Shown here: piece by piece, positions 1 through 7,816 of the stretch
How positions within the stretch are numbered: position 1 is the first letter of the stretch
How the letters are laid out: each line of letters opens with the position of its first letter
Source of the DNA: Rhizobacter sp.
Lineage (GTDB): Bacteria; Pseudomonadota; Gammaproteobacteria; Burkholderiales; Burkholderiaceae_C
Assembly: GCA_025350965.1 (NCBI GenBank)
Contig: JANXWV010000135.1
Coordinates: 1 to 64,000, forward strand
Direction: 5' to 3'
DNA: 64,000 nt
Notes under the pieces: model-generated
The model's input: only the letters and a program-made list of their open reading frames with translations
What the model was told of the DNA's origin: nothing
Databases searched by the model: none
Position numbers and translations under genes: made by a program

Positions 1-199
1 AGTCCTCGTAGAACACATCCGACGGCGTCACCTGGGCCGGTGTCAGCGTGGAGCCGTAGCCGGTGGTGAAGGGCAAGCTGACGGCACCGTAAGACGTGAC
101 TTTGGTCAGCACGTTGGCCGAATGGGCGAGCGGGGTGGCCAACAGCAGAGTCGTTGGTAGAGCAGCGACCCAGGCCAGGGAAAAAATACGGGTGCGCAT
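1..199 (-). CDS. Secreted protein of unknown function, 5' part only
   Basis: The first 66 codons of a minus-strand gene that runs off the left edge. Translation starts MRTRIFSLAWVAAL and has a typical Sec signal peptide: positive N-region, hydrophobic core around residues 6-22, then an AHSA-N cleavage site near residue 28. The mature part begins NVLTKVTSYGAVSLPFTTGY and no domain is recognisable. The start is the only ATG with a full signal peptide behind it. The 145 bp between it and the EpsA-like gene (200-344) hold its promoter region and no other gene that I can see. The EpsA-like neighbour and a PEP-CTERM protein further on make a PEP-CTERM surface protein possible, but the C-terminus that would show this lies outside the window. 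Confidence 0.6.
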   Translation of the reverse strand, partial: MRTRIFSLAWVAALPTTLLLATPLAHSANVLTKVTSYGAVSLPFTTGYGSTLTPAQVTPSDVFYED

Positions 200-344
200 T
201 GTGAGAGTCCTCGGGTACGGTTTGAAAACACGTGCGGGGCGGGCGAAGACAACCCCTTACACATTTAAGTGTGGCGCTCCGCTGTGTCACAGGCGTTGGC
301 CCATCCAGGCGGGAACGTAGTCCGTGCAGCCCATCGGCGTCTGT

Positions 345-1169
345 TCATTCCTCGTTCGACGAACTGCCCAGCAGGTTCATGCTCATTGCACGGGCCACGG
401 CCTGGGCGCGGTTCGTGGCACCGAGTTTGCGAAGGATCTTCTGCACGTGGTTCTTCACCGTGAGCGGGCTGATCGTCAGCTTCTCGCCGATCTGCTGGTT
501 GCTCATGCCTTCACGCACCCAGCTCAGAATTTGCTCTTCGCGTGCCGTGATGGTGGCGCGCGAATAGCCGGGCTGTTGGGCGGGCGGCGCCACCTTGTCG
601 TTGATCTCGCGCTCGTGGTACTGCACGCGCAGGTAGGTGCGGTGCAGGTGCGGCAACAGCAGTTCGATGTAGGTGCGGTGCTGCTCGGTGACGTGCTGGC
701 GCGGTGAGGTCAGGATGAAGAAGCTTTCGATCTCGCTCGTGCGCTGCGGCCGCGAGACACCGTGAACCAGGAGTTCGGTGAAGCCGGCCTCTTGCAACGC
801 GTCGCGCGCCGAGCTGGTGTTGCGCCCGCCGAAGGCGTCGACCTTCACGGTCAGCGGCTTGCCCCGGTTGTCGCTCCACGCGCCGAGCACGCCCTGCATG
901 AAGGCCGACTGCCCGTCGGTCAGAAAGCCCATGATCGACGGTGCCACCGAAATGCTGTTGAATGCTTCGAGCTGCACCTGCTTGCGGCTGCGCTCGTAGG
1001 CGCCACAAATGGCCAGCGTGTGGGGCAGCAGCGACTGGAAGTTGCTCTGCGTCCAGACGAAGAACTGGTACCGGCGGCGCACCTCCACAGCGGTTTCGAT
1101 CACCCGCACCAGCGCCTCGGCGTGGCGGTCGCTCACCTCCCACGGCGTAGGGCTCTGATCAGTCTGCAT
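345..1169 (-). CDS. epsA: LuxR-family transcriptional regulator, EpsA-like (PEP-CTERM/exopolysaccharide associated)
   Basis: A 274-residue DNA-binding regulator. The C-terminal LuxR helix-turn-helix spans about residues 205-265 (ITAREEQILSWVREGMSNQQ, then TVKNHVQKILRKLGATNRAQA). The N-terminal 190 residues form a sensor-like domain with no obvious ligand signature. The overall pattern (RRRYQFFVWTQ, PHTLAICGAYERS) matches, as I recall, the EpsA family that accompanies exosortase B/PEP-CTERM exopolysaccharide loci in betaproteobacteria. It lies 97 bp downstream of the secretion operon on the same strand, so co-transcription is possible. An in-frame GTG 18 bp upstream is an alternative start; neither has a clear ribosome binding site. 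Regulation of the PEP-CTERM protein at 12,483 or of the operon is inference. Confidence 0.8.
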   Translation of the reverse strand: MQTDQSPTPWEVSDRHAEALVRVIETAVEVRRRYQFFVWTQSNFQSLLPHTLAICGAYERSRKQVQLEAFNSISVAPSIMGFLTDGQSAFMQGVLGAWSDNRGKPLTVKVDAFGGRNTSSARDALQEAGFTELLVHGVSRPQRTSEIESFFILTSPRQHVTEQHRTYIELLLPHLHRTYLRVQYHEREINDKVAPPAQQPGYSRATITAREEQILSWVREGMSNQQIGEKLTISPLTVKNHVQKILRKLGATNRAQAVARAMSMNLLGSSSNEE

Positions 1170-1265
1170 GGCAATGTTTGAAAGCACGCGAAAGCATATC
1201 GGCGCACAGTGACGGTTCGCACCGTGCGCGGTGTCGGCATGGGCCGAACAGACTATGGATCGGGA

Positions 1266-1853
1266 TCATTCGGTCGCGTCCGGTGGCATCGGCGGAGCAG
1301 TTGCGGCGCGAGCAGCGCCAGCGGCGCGGGCAGGCGCCGTCGAAGGCGTGACGGCGGCCACCGTGAACGCGAAGACAAGGTCCGACACCAGCGGCTGACG
1401 CAGCCCGACACCGACGGGCAGGCCGCGTGTGTTCATCAGCGGCACGGCGGCGCGGCTGCGCACGCCCAGCAGGCCGCCGCCAGGCTCTTGCACGATGAAT
1501 TGCCAGTCGGCCCGGCTGGTGAACGGGTCGGTGTAGGGGCGGCGCAGGTGGCGCTGCAATTCACCGCTGCGCCGGTCTTCGAGCAGGTCTTGCAGGCTGC
1601 GCGGCAAGGCGTGGCCCTCGGGTGCGGACGCGGCCCAATACGACGCGACGGCGCGCTCGATGGCGTGGCCCCGGAAGTCGAGCTCGGCCTCGCGTGCGCG
1701 GTGCAGCGTGCTGCTCCAGCGCTGCCCTGTCGCACCCAGGCCGGCGCCGATGAGGGCCAGCAGCAGCAGCAGCCCGACATAGGTGAAGCCCGTCGCGCCC
1801 CAACGCCGGTGGCGCTGCGGCGGTGGGGTGACGTGCGCTTTACCAATCGGCAT
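1266..1853 (-). CDS. PulG-like pseudopilin, last gene of the type II-like secretion operon
   Basis: A 195-residue protein with a type IV prepilin-like N-terminus: a short basic leader, then GFTYVGLLLLLALIGAGLGA. The usual Glu at +5 after the cleavage glycine is replaced (GFTYV instead of GFTLIE), which is unusual for a pseudopilin because that Glu normally guides assembly. The rest (RAREAELDFRGHAIERAVASYW) resembles PulG-like proteins of around 200 residues that end similar gene clusters. The start codon lies inside the 3' end of the preceding pseudopilin (14-bp overlap), so the two are probably translationally coupled. The C-terminal 35 residues are Ala/Pro-rich and low in complexity. Confidence 0.72.
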   Translation of the reverse strand: MPIGKAHVTPPPQRHRRWGATGFTYVGLLLLLALIGAGLGATGQRWSSTLHRAREAELDFRGHAIERAVASYWAASAPEGHALPRSLQDLLEDRRSGELQRHLRRPYTDPFTSRADWQFIVQEPGGGLLGVRSRAAVPLMNTRGLPVGVGLRQPLVSDLVFAFTVAAVTPSTAPARAAGAARAATAPPMPPDATE

Positions 1854-2241
1854 ACAAACGCCCGTCCGGCGCGCGGCCGGCCATGCCGCTGCGAACGTCG
1901 TGTACGCGGCCCTTGAACAATGCACTGGGCGGTGGCGCGACCGCAACCCAGCTCGTGGTGCTGTTCGTGAGTGGGTCTTCCGGCACCGCGCGCAGGTAGT
2001 TCTCTGCGACCAGCTCAGCCAGCGTGTCGGGGTAACGTGCTTTGTCGGCCGCGAACTGGTCGATGGCGTCGCGCATCACGTTCAGCGAGGTCTGCAATGT
2101 GTTCTCTTTCGCTCGGTCCACACTGCGAAAGTAGCGCGGCGCAGCGATCGAGGCGAGCAGCGCAACGATGGCCATCACGACGATCAGCTCGATCAGCGTG
2201 AAGCCGCGCGCGGCCGGGGGTCGGTGCTGCACCGCTACCAC
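1840..2241 (-). CDS. GspG-like pseudopilin
   Basis: A 133-residue pseudopilin. It has the class III signal and hydrophobic stalk RGFTLIELIVVMAIVALLAS with the conserved Glu at +5, followed by APRYFRSVDRAKENTLQTSL and a KARYPDTLAELV segment typical of GspG-type major pseudopilins. The mature part is short and ends LYADW. Starts are GTG at 2241 (overlapping the upstream TAG) or GTG at 2232; I took the first because it overlaps the upstream stop, as elsewhere in this operon. The role would be a subunit of the periplasmic pseudopilus after cleavage by a prepilin peptidase, which is not encoded in the window. Confidence 0.82.
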   Translation of the reverse strand: MVAVQHRPPAARGFTLIELIVVMAIVALLASIAAPRYFRSVDRAKENTLQTSLNVMRDAIDQFAADKARYPDTLAELVAENYLRAVPEDPLTNSTTSWVAVAPPPSALFKGRVHDVRSGMAGRAPDGRLYADW

Positions 2242-2783
2242 TCCCGCACGGCGCTGCCGTCGAGGCCACGCTGGTCCGAATCGACATACACGTCGAACAC
2301 ATCGCGCCCGGGGCGCGGCGCGTCGGGTGGGCTCTCGTAAGCGCGCAGCGCCCAGGTCTGCGCGGCGGGCAGGGCCGCATCGGCGAGCGGGTTGCGGGGC
2401 ATTCGGCGCAGGAAGTAGACCTTGCTGACGGCGGTACCTGGGGCCGCACCTGGGGCCGCGCCCGAAGTCGTGCCCGAGCCCGCCCCCGAGGCGCTGGTGG
2501 CTACACCCTCGACGAGCGCTTCGAGCGACGGTGGGTAGCCGCTGGCACCGGCCGGTACCGTGATGCGGCCTTCGCTGACCGCTGCCTTGTGCGCGTCGAT
2601 GGCGCTGCGCAGTGCGCGCAGGTTCTGGCGCAGCGTGAGCTCCTGCTGGCGGCGCACTGACAACGCCAGCAGCGGCTGTGCCGCCGCCGCGAGGATGCCG
2701 ACGATGGCGACCACCACGACCATCTCGACCAGCGTGAATCCGCGCGCATCGCGCGACCACCGTGTTCGTCGCAAGCCGTGCAT
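2235..2783 (-). CDS. GspG/GspH-like pseudopilin
   Basis: A 182-residue pseudopilin with leader MHGLRRTRWSRDARG, cleavage before Phe and stalk FTLVEMVVVVAIVGILAAAA. The mature domain has the helical RQQELTLRQNLRALRSAIDA segment and a YPPSLEALVEG stretch. There is a Gly/Ala/Ser-rich insertion at about residues 95-120. It begins 3 bp after the secretin stop codon. With the two neighbours at 1840 and 1266 and GspG at 10687, the operon encodes four prepilin-like proteins, enough for a major pseudopilin and a minor tip complex. Which is major cannot be decided here, although the GspG at 10687 is the most canonical. Confidence 0.8.
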   Translation of the reverse strand: MHGLRRTRWSRDARGFTLVEMVVVVAIVGILAAAAQPLLALSVRRQQELTLRQNLRALRSAIDAHKAAVSEGRITVPAGASGYPPSLEALVEGVATSASGAGSGTTSGAAPGAAPGTAVSKVYFLRRMPRNPLADAALPAAQTWALRAYESPPDAPRPGRDVFDVYVDSDQRGLDGSAVREW

Positions 2784-2786
2784 GGC

Positions 2787-4994
2787 TCACCGCGCGACGA
2801 CGCGAATGCCGGTCTGGCCGACGCTGCGCACGGACGGGTCGCCGCCCTTGACGCCGCTGGCCGCCAAGCCTTGCAACGCTACGTCGGTGCTCTTGCCGGC
2901 GGCCGTGGGCATGGCGCGCAGCACCACCACCGCGTTGCCGCGCGGCTCGAGCTGGAACGCCACGCGGCCACCGACCGAGCCGTCGGTGGCTTGCAGCAGG
3001 TCGGCGTCGAACTGCAACTCCCCGGTGATGGTGGCGACGGACTGGTTCTGCAAGGTCACGCTCACGGTCTCGCCGGCGGCCACGTCGCCGCTGGTCGAGA
3101 CTTCGACCACGGCCTCGCCTGCGGTCGCTGCAGGCGTCGCAGGCGCCGATGCCGCACCGCCCGCACCCGCGACCGCCACCTTCGACGCCGAGCGCAGCCG
3201 CATCGCCGCTGCACCCGGGTTCGCATCGACACCGGCGTCGAGCGTGAGCGTGGCCGCGTCGGGCAGGCCGAGGTTGCGCACCACGTGCGGTGTGATCAGC
3301 AGCACCACCTCGGTCTTGTTCGTGGTGTCACCGTGCACGCCGAACAGGCGCCCGACGACGGGCAGCTCGGACACTCCGGGCACACCGGCCACGCTCTTGC
3401 GATCTTCGTTGTTGATGAGGCCGGCGAGCACCTGCGTCTCGCCGTCGCGCAGGCGCAGCGAGGTGGTGGCGTTGCGCGTGCCCACGCGGTACGCGATCGA
3501 GCCTTGCGGGCCGTTGACCTGGCCGATCAGGTTGCTGACCTCGAGGTTGACCTTCATCACCACGTCGTTGTCGAGCTGCACGCTCGGCTCGACCTCGAGC
3601 TTCAGGCCGACATCGATGTAGCTCACCGACGCGCTCACGCCCACGTTGGCGGTCGAGGTCGTCGTGAACACCGGCAGCTTCTCGCCGATCTGCACGCGCG
3701 CCTTTTCGCGGTTGCGGGCGCGCAGCCGCGGGTTGGCGATGAGCGATGCGTTGCCCGAGGTGCCGCGCAAGGTGGCCAGCACGGCCGGGTTGGCGATGCT
3801 GGCGCGGAACTCACCGCGCTGCGACCACAGCGCGCTGGCTGGCGCGCCGGTGACGCCACCGAACGCATCCACACCGCCCGGAATGCCGTAGCTGATTTCG
3901 GTGGGCCACTGCAGCCCGAGTTCGTTGAAGCGGTTGGTGGCGATCTCCATCACCTCGACCTCGAGCAGCACCTCGGGCTCGGCCAGGTCGATGGAGGCGA
4001 TCAGCCGCTCGGTCAGGCGCACCACCTCGGGCGTGTCGCGAACGATCATCAGGTTCAGGCGCTCGTCGATGAACACGTCGCGCGTCTTGGCCATCGTCTT
4101 GATGAGCAGTTGCGCCTGCTTCACGTCGGCGTTGACGAGGTAGAAGCTGCGCGTCACCAGCTCCTGGTATTCGCGCTGCTTGTTCGGGGTGCCGGGGTAG
4201 ATGAAGACCGAGCTGTCGTTGAGCAGCTTGCGGTCGAGCTGCTGGGTGGCGAGGATCACGCGCATCGCTTCGTCGAGCGACACGTTCTTCAGCGAGATGC
4301 TGATGCGCACGTCGGTGCGCACGTCCTTGTCGAATGCGAAGTTCACGCCCGATGAGCGGCCGAGCGTCTCGAACACGCTGCGAAGCGTGGCATCACGGAA
4401 CTCCAGCGACACCGGCTTCTGGAACTCGGCCGACAACAGGCTGGGCGCGGGCGGCGGGGGCGCCAGGCGGGCCAGCTGCTGCTGCAGTTCGCGCGCGGCC
4501 GGATGGCCGGGCTGCTCGGCCAGGATGTTGCGCAGGGCGGCTTGCGCATCGGCCGCGCGGTTGGTGGCGAGCGCGCGCTGGGCATCGGTGGTGAGCACGG
4601 CGAGGCGCGCGGCGCGGTCGAGTTCACGGGCCAGGCCCAGGGTGCGCGGGTGCGTCGGGTCGATGGCCTGCAGGCGCGCCAGCGCGGCGCGTGCGGCCGG
4701 CAACTGGCCGGCGGTGCGGGCACTGTCGCCCTGGTTCGCGAGCTGCGTGATCGCGAGTTCGCGTTCGCGCAGCAGCGCAGTGCGCAGCGCGTTGTCGGCC
4801 GGGTCGGTGCGCGCCGCGCTGTCGAGCACGGCGAGCGACTGCTCGTGCTGCCCCGCCAGCGCGAGCTGTTGCGCGCTGCGCAGTGCGGGGTTGGCACAGC
4901 CGGCCAGCAGCAGCGCGGCCATGGCCAGGGCGGTCGCAGCGTGAGCGGTTCGGGGCAGGTCAAAGCAGGGGGGCATGGACAGGCGCAAGGGCAT
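2787..4994 (-). CDS. gspD: Lipoprotein secretin (GspD/PilQ-like) with TPR-like N-terminus
   Basis: A 735-residue outer-membrane channel subunit. The N-terminus has a lipobox (ALLLAGC, Cys near residue 34), so it is probably acylated. Residues 40-180 are helical TPR-like repeats (AARTDPADNAL, LQAIDPTHPRTLGLARELDR). Next come secretin N-domains (VSLEFRDATLRSVFETLG; DERLNLMIVRDTPEVVRLTE) and the secretin core, with LRLRDGETQVLAGLI and SELPVVGRLFG signatures around residues 510-550. A C-terminal segment (about 630-735) with alternating beta pattern looks cohesin-like. ATG at 4994 gives a full leader; ATG at 4976 is possible. It forms the exit pore of the secretion operon around it. Confidence 0.9.
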   Translation of the reverse strand: MPLRLSMPPCFDLPRTAHAATALAMAALLLAGCANPALRSAQQLALAGQHEQSLAVLDSAARTDPADNALRTALLRERELAITQLANQGDSARTAGQLPAARAALARLQAIDPTHPRTLGLARELDRAARLAVLTTDAQRALATNRAADAQAALRNILAEQPGHPAARELQQQLARLAPPPPAPSLLSAEFQKPVSLEFRDATLRSVFETLGRSSGVNFAFDKDVRTDVRISISLKNVSLDEAMRVILATQQLDRKLLNDSSVFIYPGTPNKQREYQELVTRSFYLVNADVKQAQLLIKTMAKTRDVFIDERLNLMIVRDTPEVVRLTERLIASIDLAEPEVLLEVEVMEIATNRFNELGLQWPTEISYGIPGGVDAFGGVTGAPASALWSQRGEFRASIANPAVLATLRGTSGNASLIANPRLRARNREKARVQIGEKLPVFTTTSTANVGVSASVSYIDVGLKLEVEPSVQLDNDVVMKVNLEVSNLIGQVNGPQGSIAYRVGTRNATTSLRLRDGETQVLAGLINNEDRKSVAGVPGVSELPVVGRLFGVHGDTTNKTEVVLLITPHVVRNLGLPDAATLTLDAGVDANPGAAAMRLRSASKVAVAGAGGAASAPATPAATAGEAVVEVSTSGDVAAGETVSVTLQNQSVATITGELQFDADLLQATDGSVGGRVAFQLEPRGNAVVVLRAMPTAAGKSTDVALQGLAASGVKGGDPSVRSVGQTGIRVVAR

Positions 4995-5011
4995 CGGGAA
5001 CGGTGGACGTG

Positions 5012-5614
5012 TCAGGAAGGCTTGAAGCCGAGGGTCTGGCGCTGCCCACCGGGCAGCCAGGTGAGGGTGATGCTTTGCGCTTGAACAGCGTCGATGCGCC
5101 ACTGACCGTCCACCACCTCGCCTGCACCGACGGCGAGCGAACGCAACGGGCCGGTCAGCAAGGCCTGCGGGCGGCCGTCGTCGAGCTGGCCGATCAGCGT
5201 GTATGGGAAGGGCGGTGCACGCGGCGCCTCGGGCTCTGCGGGCGGGGCCTTCATTGACGGCGCAGCGGCAACACGGGTCGGCGGCGGTGGCGGCGGCGGC
5301 AGGCCCCAGGACTCGGCGGCAGCAATGCCGGCGGCAGGCCATGCGGTGCGTGGGGCGGTGCTTGCGTCTGCAGTCGCTGCCGTTGGGGTTGCGGTTGGGG
5401 ATGCGGTTGCGGTCACGCGCTCTGGCCTGAATCGGGTCGCGGGGGTGGACAGCGTTGACGTGGGTGCCGCCGCTGCGGTGGTGCGTGGCGGCGGCGGGCG
5501 CGCGATGGCGGTGTCTTCGTCCGGTTGCAGGGCCAGCCATGCGGTCGCAGCCATGGTCGCGGCAAGCACCGCTCCGAGCACCTGGTGGCGCCTGGTGGTG
5601 GCGACGCGCGTCAT
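5012..5614 (-). CDS. GspC/PilP-like inner-membrane connector of the secretion operon
   Basis: A 200-residue bitopic protein. It has a short cytoplasmic start, one membrane segment (VLGAVLAATMAATAWLAL, about residues 11-30) and a long Pro/Thr/Ala-rich periplasmic linker. The small C-terminal domain contains FPYTLIGQLDDGRPQALLTG and ends RQTLGFKPS. That domain resembles the homology region of GspC or PilP, which links inner-membrane components to the secretin. I recall annotations in related clusters calling this gene a secretion system X translation initiation factor, probably because of the Pro/Ala-rich linker rather than real function. The ATG overlaps the stop of the PilO-like gene (ATGA). 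Confidence 0.65.
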   Translation of the reverse strand: MTRVATTRRHQVLGAVLAATMAATAWLALQPDEDTAIARPPPPRTTAAAAPTSTLSTPATRFRPERVTATASPTATPTAATADASTAPRTAWPAAGIAAAESWGLPPPPPPPTRVAAAPSMKAPPAEPEAPRAPPFPYTLIGQLDDGRPQALLTGPLRSLAVGAGEVVDGQWRIDAVQAQSITLTWLPGGQRQTLGFKPS

Positions 5615-6261
5615 GGCTGCACGTTGCCGGCTGGCTGCACGGCGGGCTCGGCGCGCATGTGAAAAGACCACACCAGTTCGGCGTCGATCAGGGTGGCAGT
5701 GGCGGACGCACGCCGCAGTTGCAGGCGGTCGAGGCTCAGGGCCGCGTCTGCCCGCAAGGCCGCTTCGATGAAACCGCGCACGGCGGCATACCGGCCGCTC
5801 ACCGGCAGGGTGACGCTGTACTGCAGCTGCGCGGCAGCGGGTTCGCGCACGACCTTGAACTCGGCGCTGCGCGTTGCCACGCCCGCCTCGGCCGCGCACG
5901 TCAGCAGGGCAGCCACGCGCTCCTGGCGGGTGCCCGCGTCCGGCAAGGTGGCTGCGAGCCGGTGACCGGGTGGGCCAGCCGCATCGGCGCTGCGCGCGCG
6001 CACCGCATCGCGTGCGGCGAGCTGCGTGGCGTTGGCGGTGCGCCGCGCCAGATCGGCCAACGCGCGCTGCTGGGCGGGCACAACGGCGAACGCCAGCACG
6101 GCCGCTGCCGCCAGGCACAACGCGCCCATCGCACCCGGCCATCCCCAACGCGCCGCGCTCTCGCGCCAGGCCATGCCGGCGAGGGCGCGGCGCCAGGCGG
6201 CGATGTGTGCCAGCGAGCTTGGCGCGCCGACCGTTGCCACAGTGGCATTCATCGGGGTCAT
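5611..6261 (-). CDS. PilO/GspM-like inner-membrane assembly protein
   Basis: A 216-residue protein. About 45 cytoplasmic residues are followed by a single membrane helix (MGALCLAAAAVLAFAVVPA) and a coiled-coil stretch (QQRALADLARRTANATQLAA). A compact periplasmic domain with a ferredoxin-like beta pattern ends the protein (LQYSVTLPVSGRYAAVRGFI; LSLDRLQLRRASATATLIDA). This is the PilO/GspM architecture and length. It overlaps both neighbours by ATGA, between the PilN-like and GspC-like genes, matching the pilM-N-O-P order of type IV pilus clusters. Role: inner-membrane scaffold of the secretion platform, inferred from architecture and position. Confidence 0.7.
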   Translation of the reverse strand: MTPMNATVATVGAPSSLAHIAAWRRALAGMAWRESAARWGWPGAMGALCLAAAAVLAFAVVPAQQRALADLARRTANATQLAARDAVRARSADAAGPPGHRLAATLPDAGTRQERVAALLTCAAEAGVATRSAEFKVVREPAAAQLQYSVTLPVSGRYAAVRGFIEAALRADAALSLDRLQLRRASATATLIDAELVWSFHMRAEPAVQPAGNVQP

Positions 6262-6914
6262 GGCGCTCTCGCCCGCCCTGGGGCCGATGGCGAGGTGGGC
6301 ACTGCAAGCCGGGCCGGCGTGTCGAACTGCGCCTCGACCTCGAACAGCGCGGGTGTGCCGCCCATGCTGGCTTCGATTGCCGTGCTGGCCGAGTTGACCC
6401 GGTTCACCGGGTTCATGGCCGCGCCGCCGAGCGGCTCGCGAAGTGTGAGCTTGCGCAGCACCACGTCGGACCAGCCTGCCCAAGCTGCCAGCGCATCCAC
6501 GAGCGCCAGCGCTTGGGCTGCATCGCGGGCCTGCCCGGCAAGCCGCAGGTCGGCCCGGTCGGTGCCGTGGTCGAGTGCGAGCCATTGCACCCCGGTCGGG
6601 GTGGCCTCTTCCAGCGTGGTGAAGAGCTGCTGCCAAGGGTAGGCGAGGCGGCGCAGCACGCGCGATTCCGCGTCGGCGGCTCGGGTGTCGGGCGGCGCAG
6701 CGGCAGGCGCGTGCGCGGTGCGGTTCGGTGCGGTCTGCGCGTGGACCTGGGCTGCCGCAAGGCGCTGCTGCTGCTGTGCGATGCCGCTCTGCAGGCCCAG
6801 CACGTCGGCCACGCCGACCGCCAGCACCAGCGCGCCGGTGCCGGCAGCGGCCCAGGCCAGCAGGCCGGGCCGGGGCGCGTGGGCCAGGAAGTCGGGGCGG
6901 GGCAGCCGCGTCAT
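6258..6914 (-). CDS. PilN/GspL-like inner-membrane assembly protein
   Basis: A 218-residue bitopic protein starting MTRLPRPDFLAHAPRPGLLA. One membrane helix (WAAAGTGALVLAVGVADVLG, about residues 20-40) is followed by a Gln-rich coiled coil (GIAQQQQRLAAAQVHAQ). The periplasmic part contains RRLAYPWQQLFTTLEEATPT and GVQWLALDHG, which resemble the PilN motif in which the fimbrial assembly domain follows a short coiled coil. The start overlaps the stop of the PilM-like gene. The usual PilN partner role, binding PilM in the cytoplasm and PilO in the periplasm, is inferred from gene order. Confidence 0.7.
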   Translation of the reverse strand: MTRLPRPDFLAHAPRPGLLAWAAAGTGALVLAVGVADVLGLQSGIAQQQQRLAAAQVHAQTAPNRTAHAPAAAPPDTRAADAESRVLRRLAYPWQQLFTTLEEATPTGVQWLALDHGTDRADLRLAGQARDAAQALALVDALAAWAGWSDVVLRKLTLREPLGGAAMNPVNRVNSASTAIEASMGGTPALFEVEAQFDTPARLAVPTSPSAPGRARAP

Positions 6915-7816
6915 TGGCGTGCGCTCGCCGCAGCCGCGACCCAATGCCATGCGGGCGTTGTGTCGGCGAGTGAGCCCAGAGTCTGGAAGGGCAGTGCCGC
7001 CTCATCAATGCGCGTGGCGAGTGCATCGTTCAGCCCGTAGCCCAGCACCACGGGCTGCTGTTCGAGCAACCCGAGCAAGCTGAACTCGGCGGTCAGCTCG
7101 GCCAGCAGCGCGGTCAGGGCCGCCGTGGTCGGGGTGTGCAGAAAGCGTTCGCGCAGGCCCACCAGCGTGCCGCCGTGCAGCGCCATCCAGGTGACCAGCG
7201 TGCCTTCGACCAGCACGACGGCGCAGCGCCCGCGGGCAAGCGCAGGCACCTGATGTCGGGCCGATTGCAACGCCACCGCCCATGCGGGCAGCATGCAGCG
7301 CAGGCGCACGTCATGCGCCTCGGCCTGGGCGCGCAAGGCCGTGAGGTCGATGCCGTGCAGCGCGCAGGCCACCCGCTGATGCGCGTCCTGCCAAACGGCC
7401 AGCGGCCACGCCTGCGCTTGGCCGCCGTGGTAGTGGCTGAACTGCTGTTGTGCGTAGGCGCGCAAGGCTGCCGCATCGGTCAGCGGCAGCGCCGTGCTCA
7501 CGTGCAGGCTGAACAGCAGGTGGCCGGAGACGACCAGGGCGGCGGCCTGCCCGGGGTGTGCAGCGCACCACTCGGCGGTGCTGATGTGCAACGCGCTGTG
7601 CGCGCGGGATGCGTCGGCCTCGGCCTGCGCCACCGGGCCCCATGCGATCACGCCGCCGGCCTGCACGAACAGCGTGTACGCGGCACTGCGGCCCGTGGCG
7701 CGCCGAAGCCGCCGAAGCACGCGTTCGGGCCAGGCGCCAGCGCGTGCGCCGCTTGCAAGCGTGGCTGGCGCGGCAGGTGGTGCGCAAGGCGACGGGTCAG
7801 TCGGCGAGGGTGACAC
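6911..7816 (-). CDS. PilM/GspL-like cytoplasmic component
   Basis: A 301-residue soluble protein with no signal peptide or clear membrane helix. The position between GspE and the PilN-like gene is that of PilM or the cytoplasmic part of GspL, which have an actin-like fold. Visible segments are TGRSAAYTLFVQAGGVIAWG, ARGRCAVVLVEGTLVTWMAL and EQQPVVLGYGLNDALATRID, with alternating strands and helices. No diagnostic ATPase motif is certain, so the assignment rests largely on context. The start is a GTG at 7816, 20 bp inside the end of gspE; an open frame continues upstream to 7915 but that part is antisense-like composition inside gspE. Confidence 0.55.
   Translation of the reverse strand: MSPSPTDPSPCAPPAAPATLASGARAGAWPERVLRRLRRATGRSAAYTLFVQAGGVIAWGPVAQAEADASRAHSALHISTAEWCAAHPGQAAALVVSGHLLFSLHVSTALPLTDAAALRAYAQQQFSHYHGGQAQAWPLAVWQDAHQRVACALHGIDLTALRAQAEAHDVRLRCMLPAWAVALQSARHQVPALARGRCAVVLVEGTLVTWMALHGGTLVGLRERFLHTPTTAALTALLAELTAEFSLLGLLEQQPVVLGYGLNDALATRIDEAALPFQTLGSLADTTPAWHWVAAAASARQ

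Noticed and set aside
1220-1233. CACCG/CGGTG hairpin between the secretion operon and epsA
   Set aside because: Only a 5-bp stem with a 4-base loop and no T tract; such hairpins are frequent by chance at this GC content.
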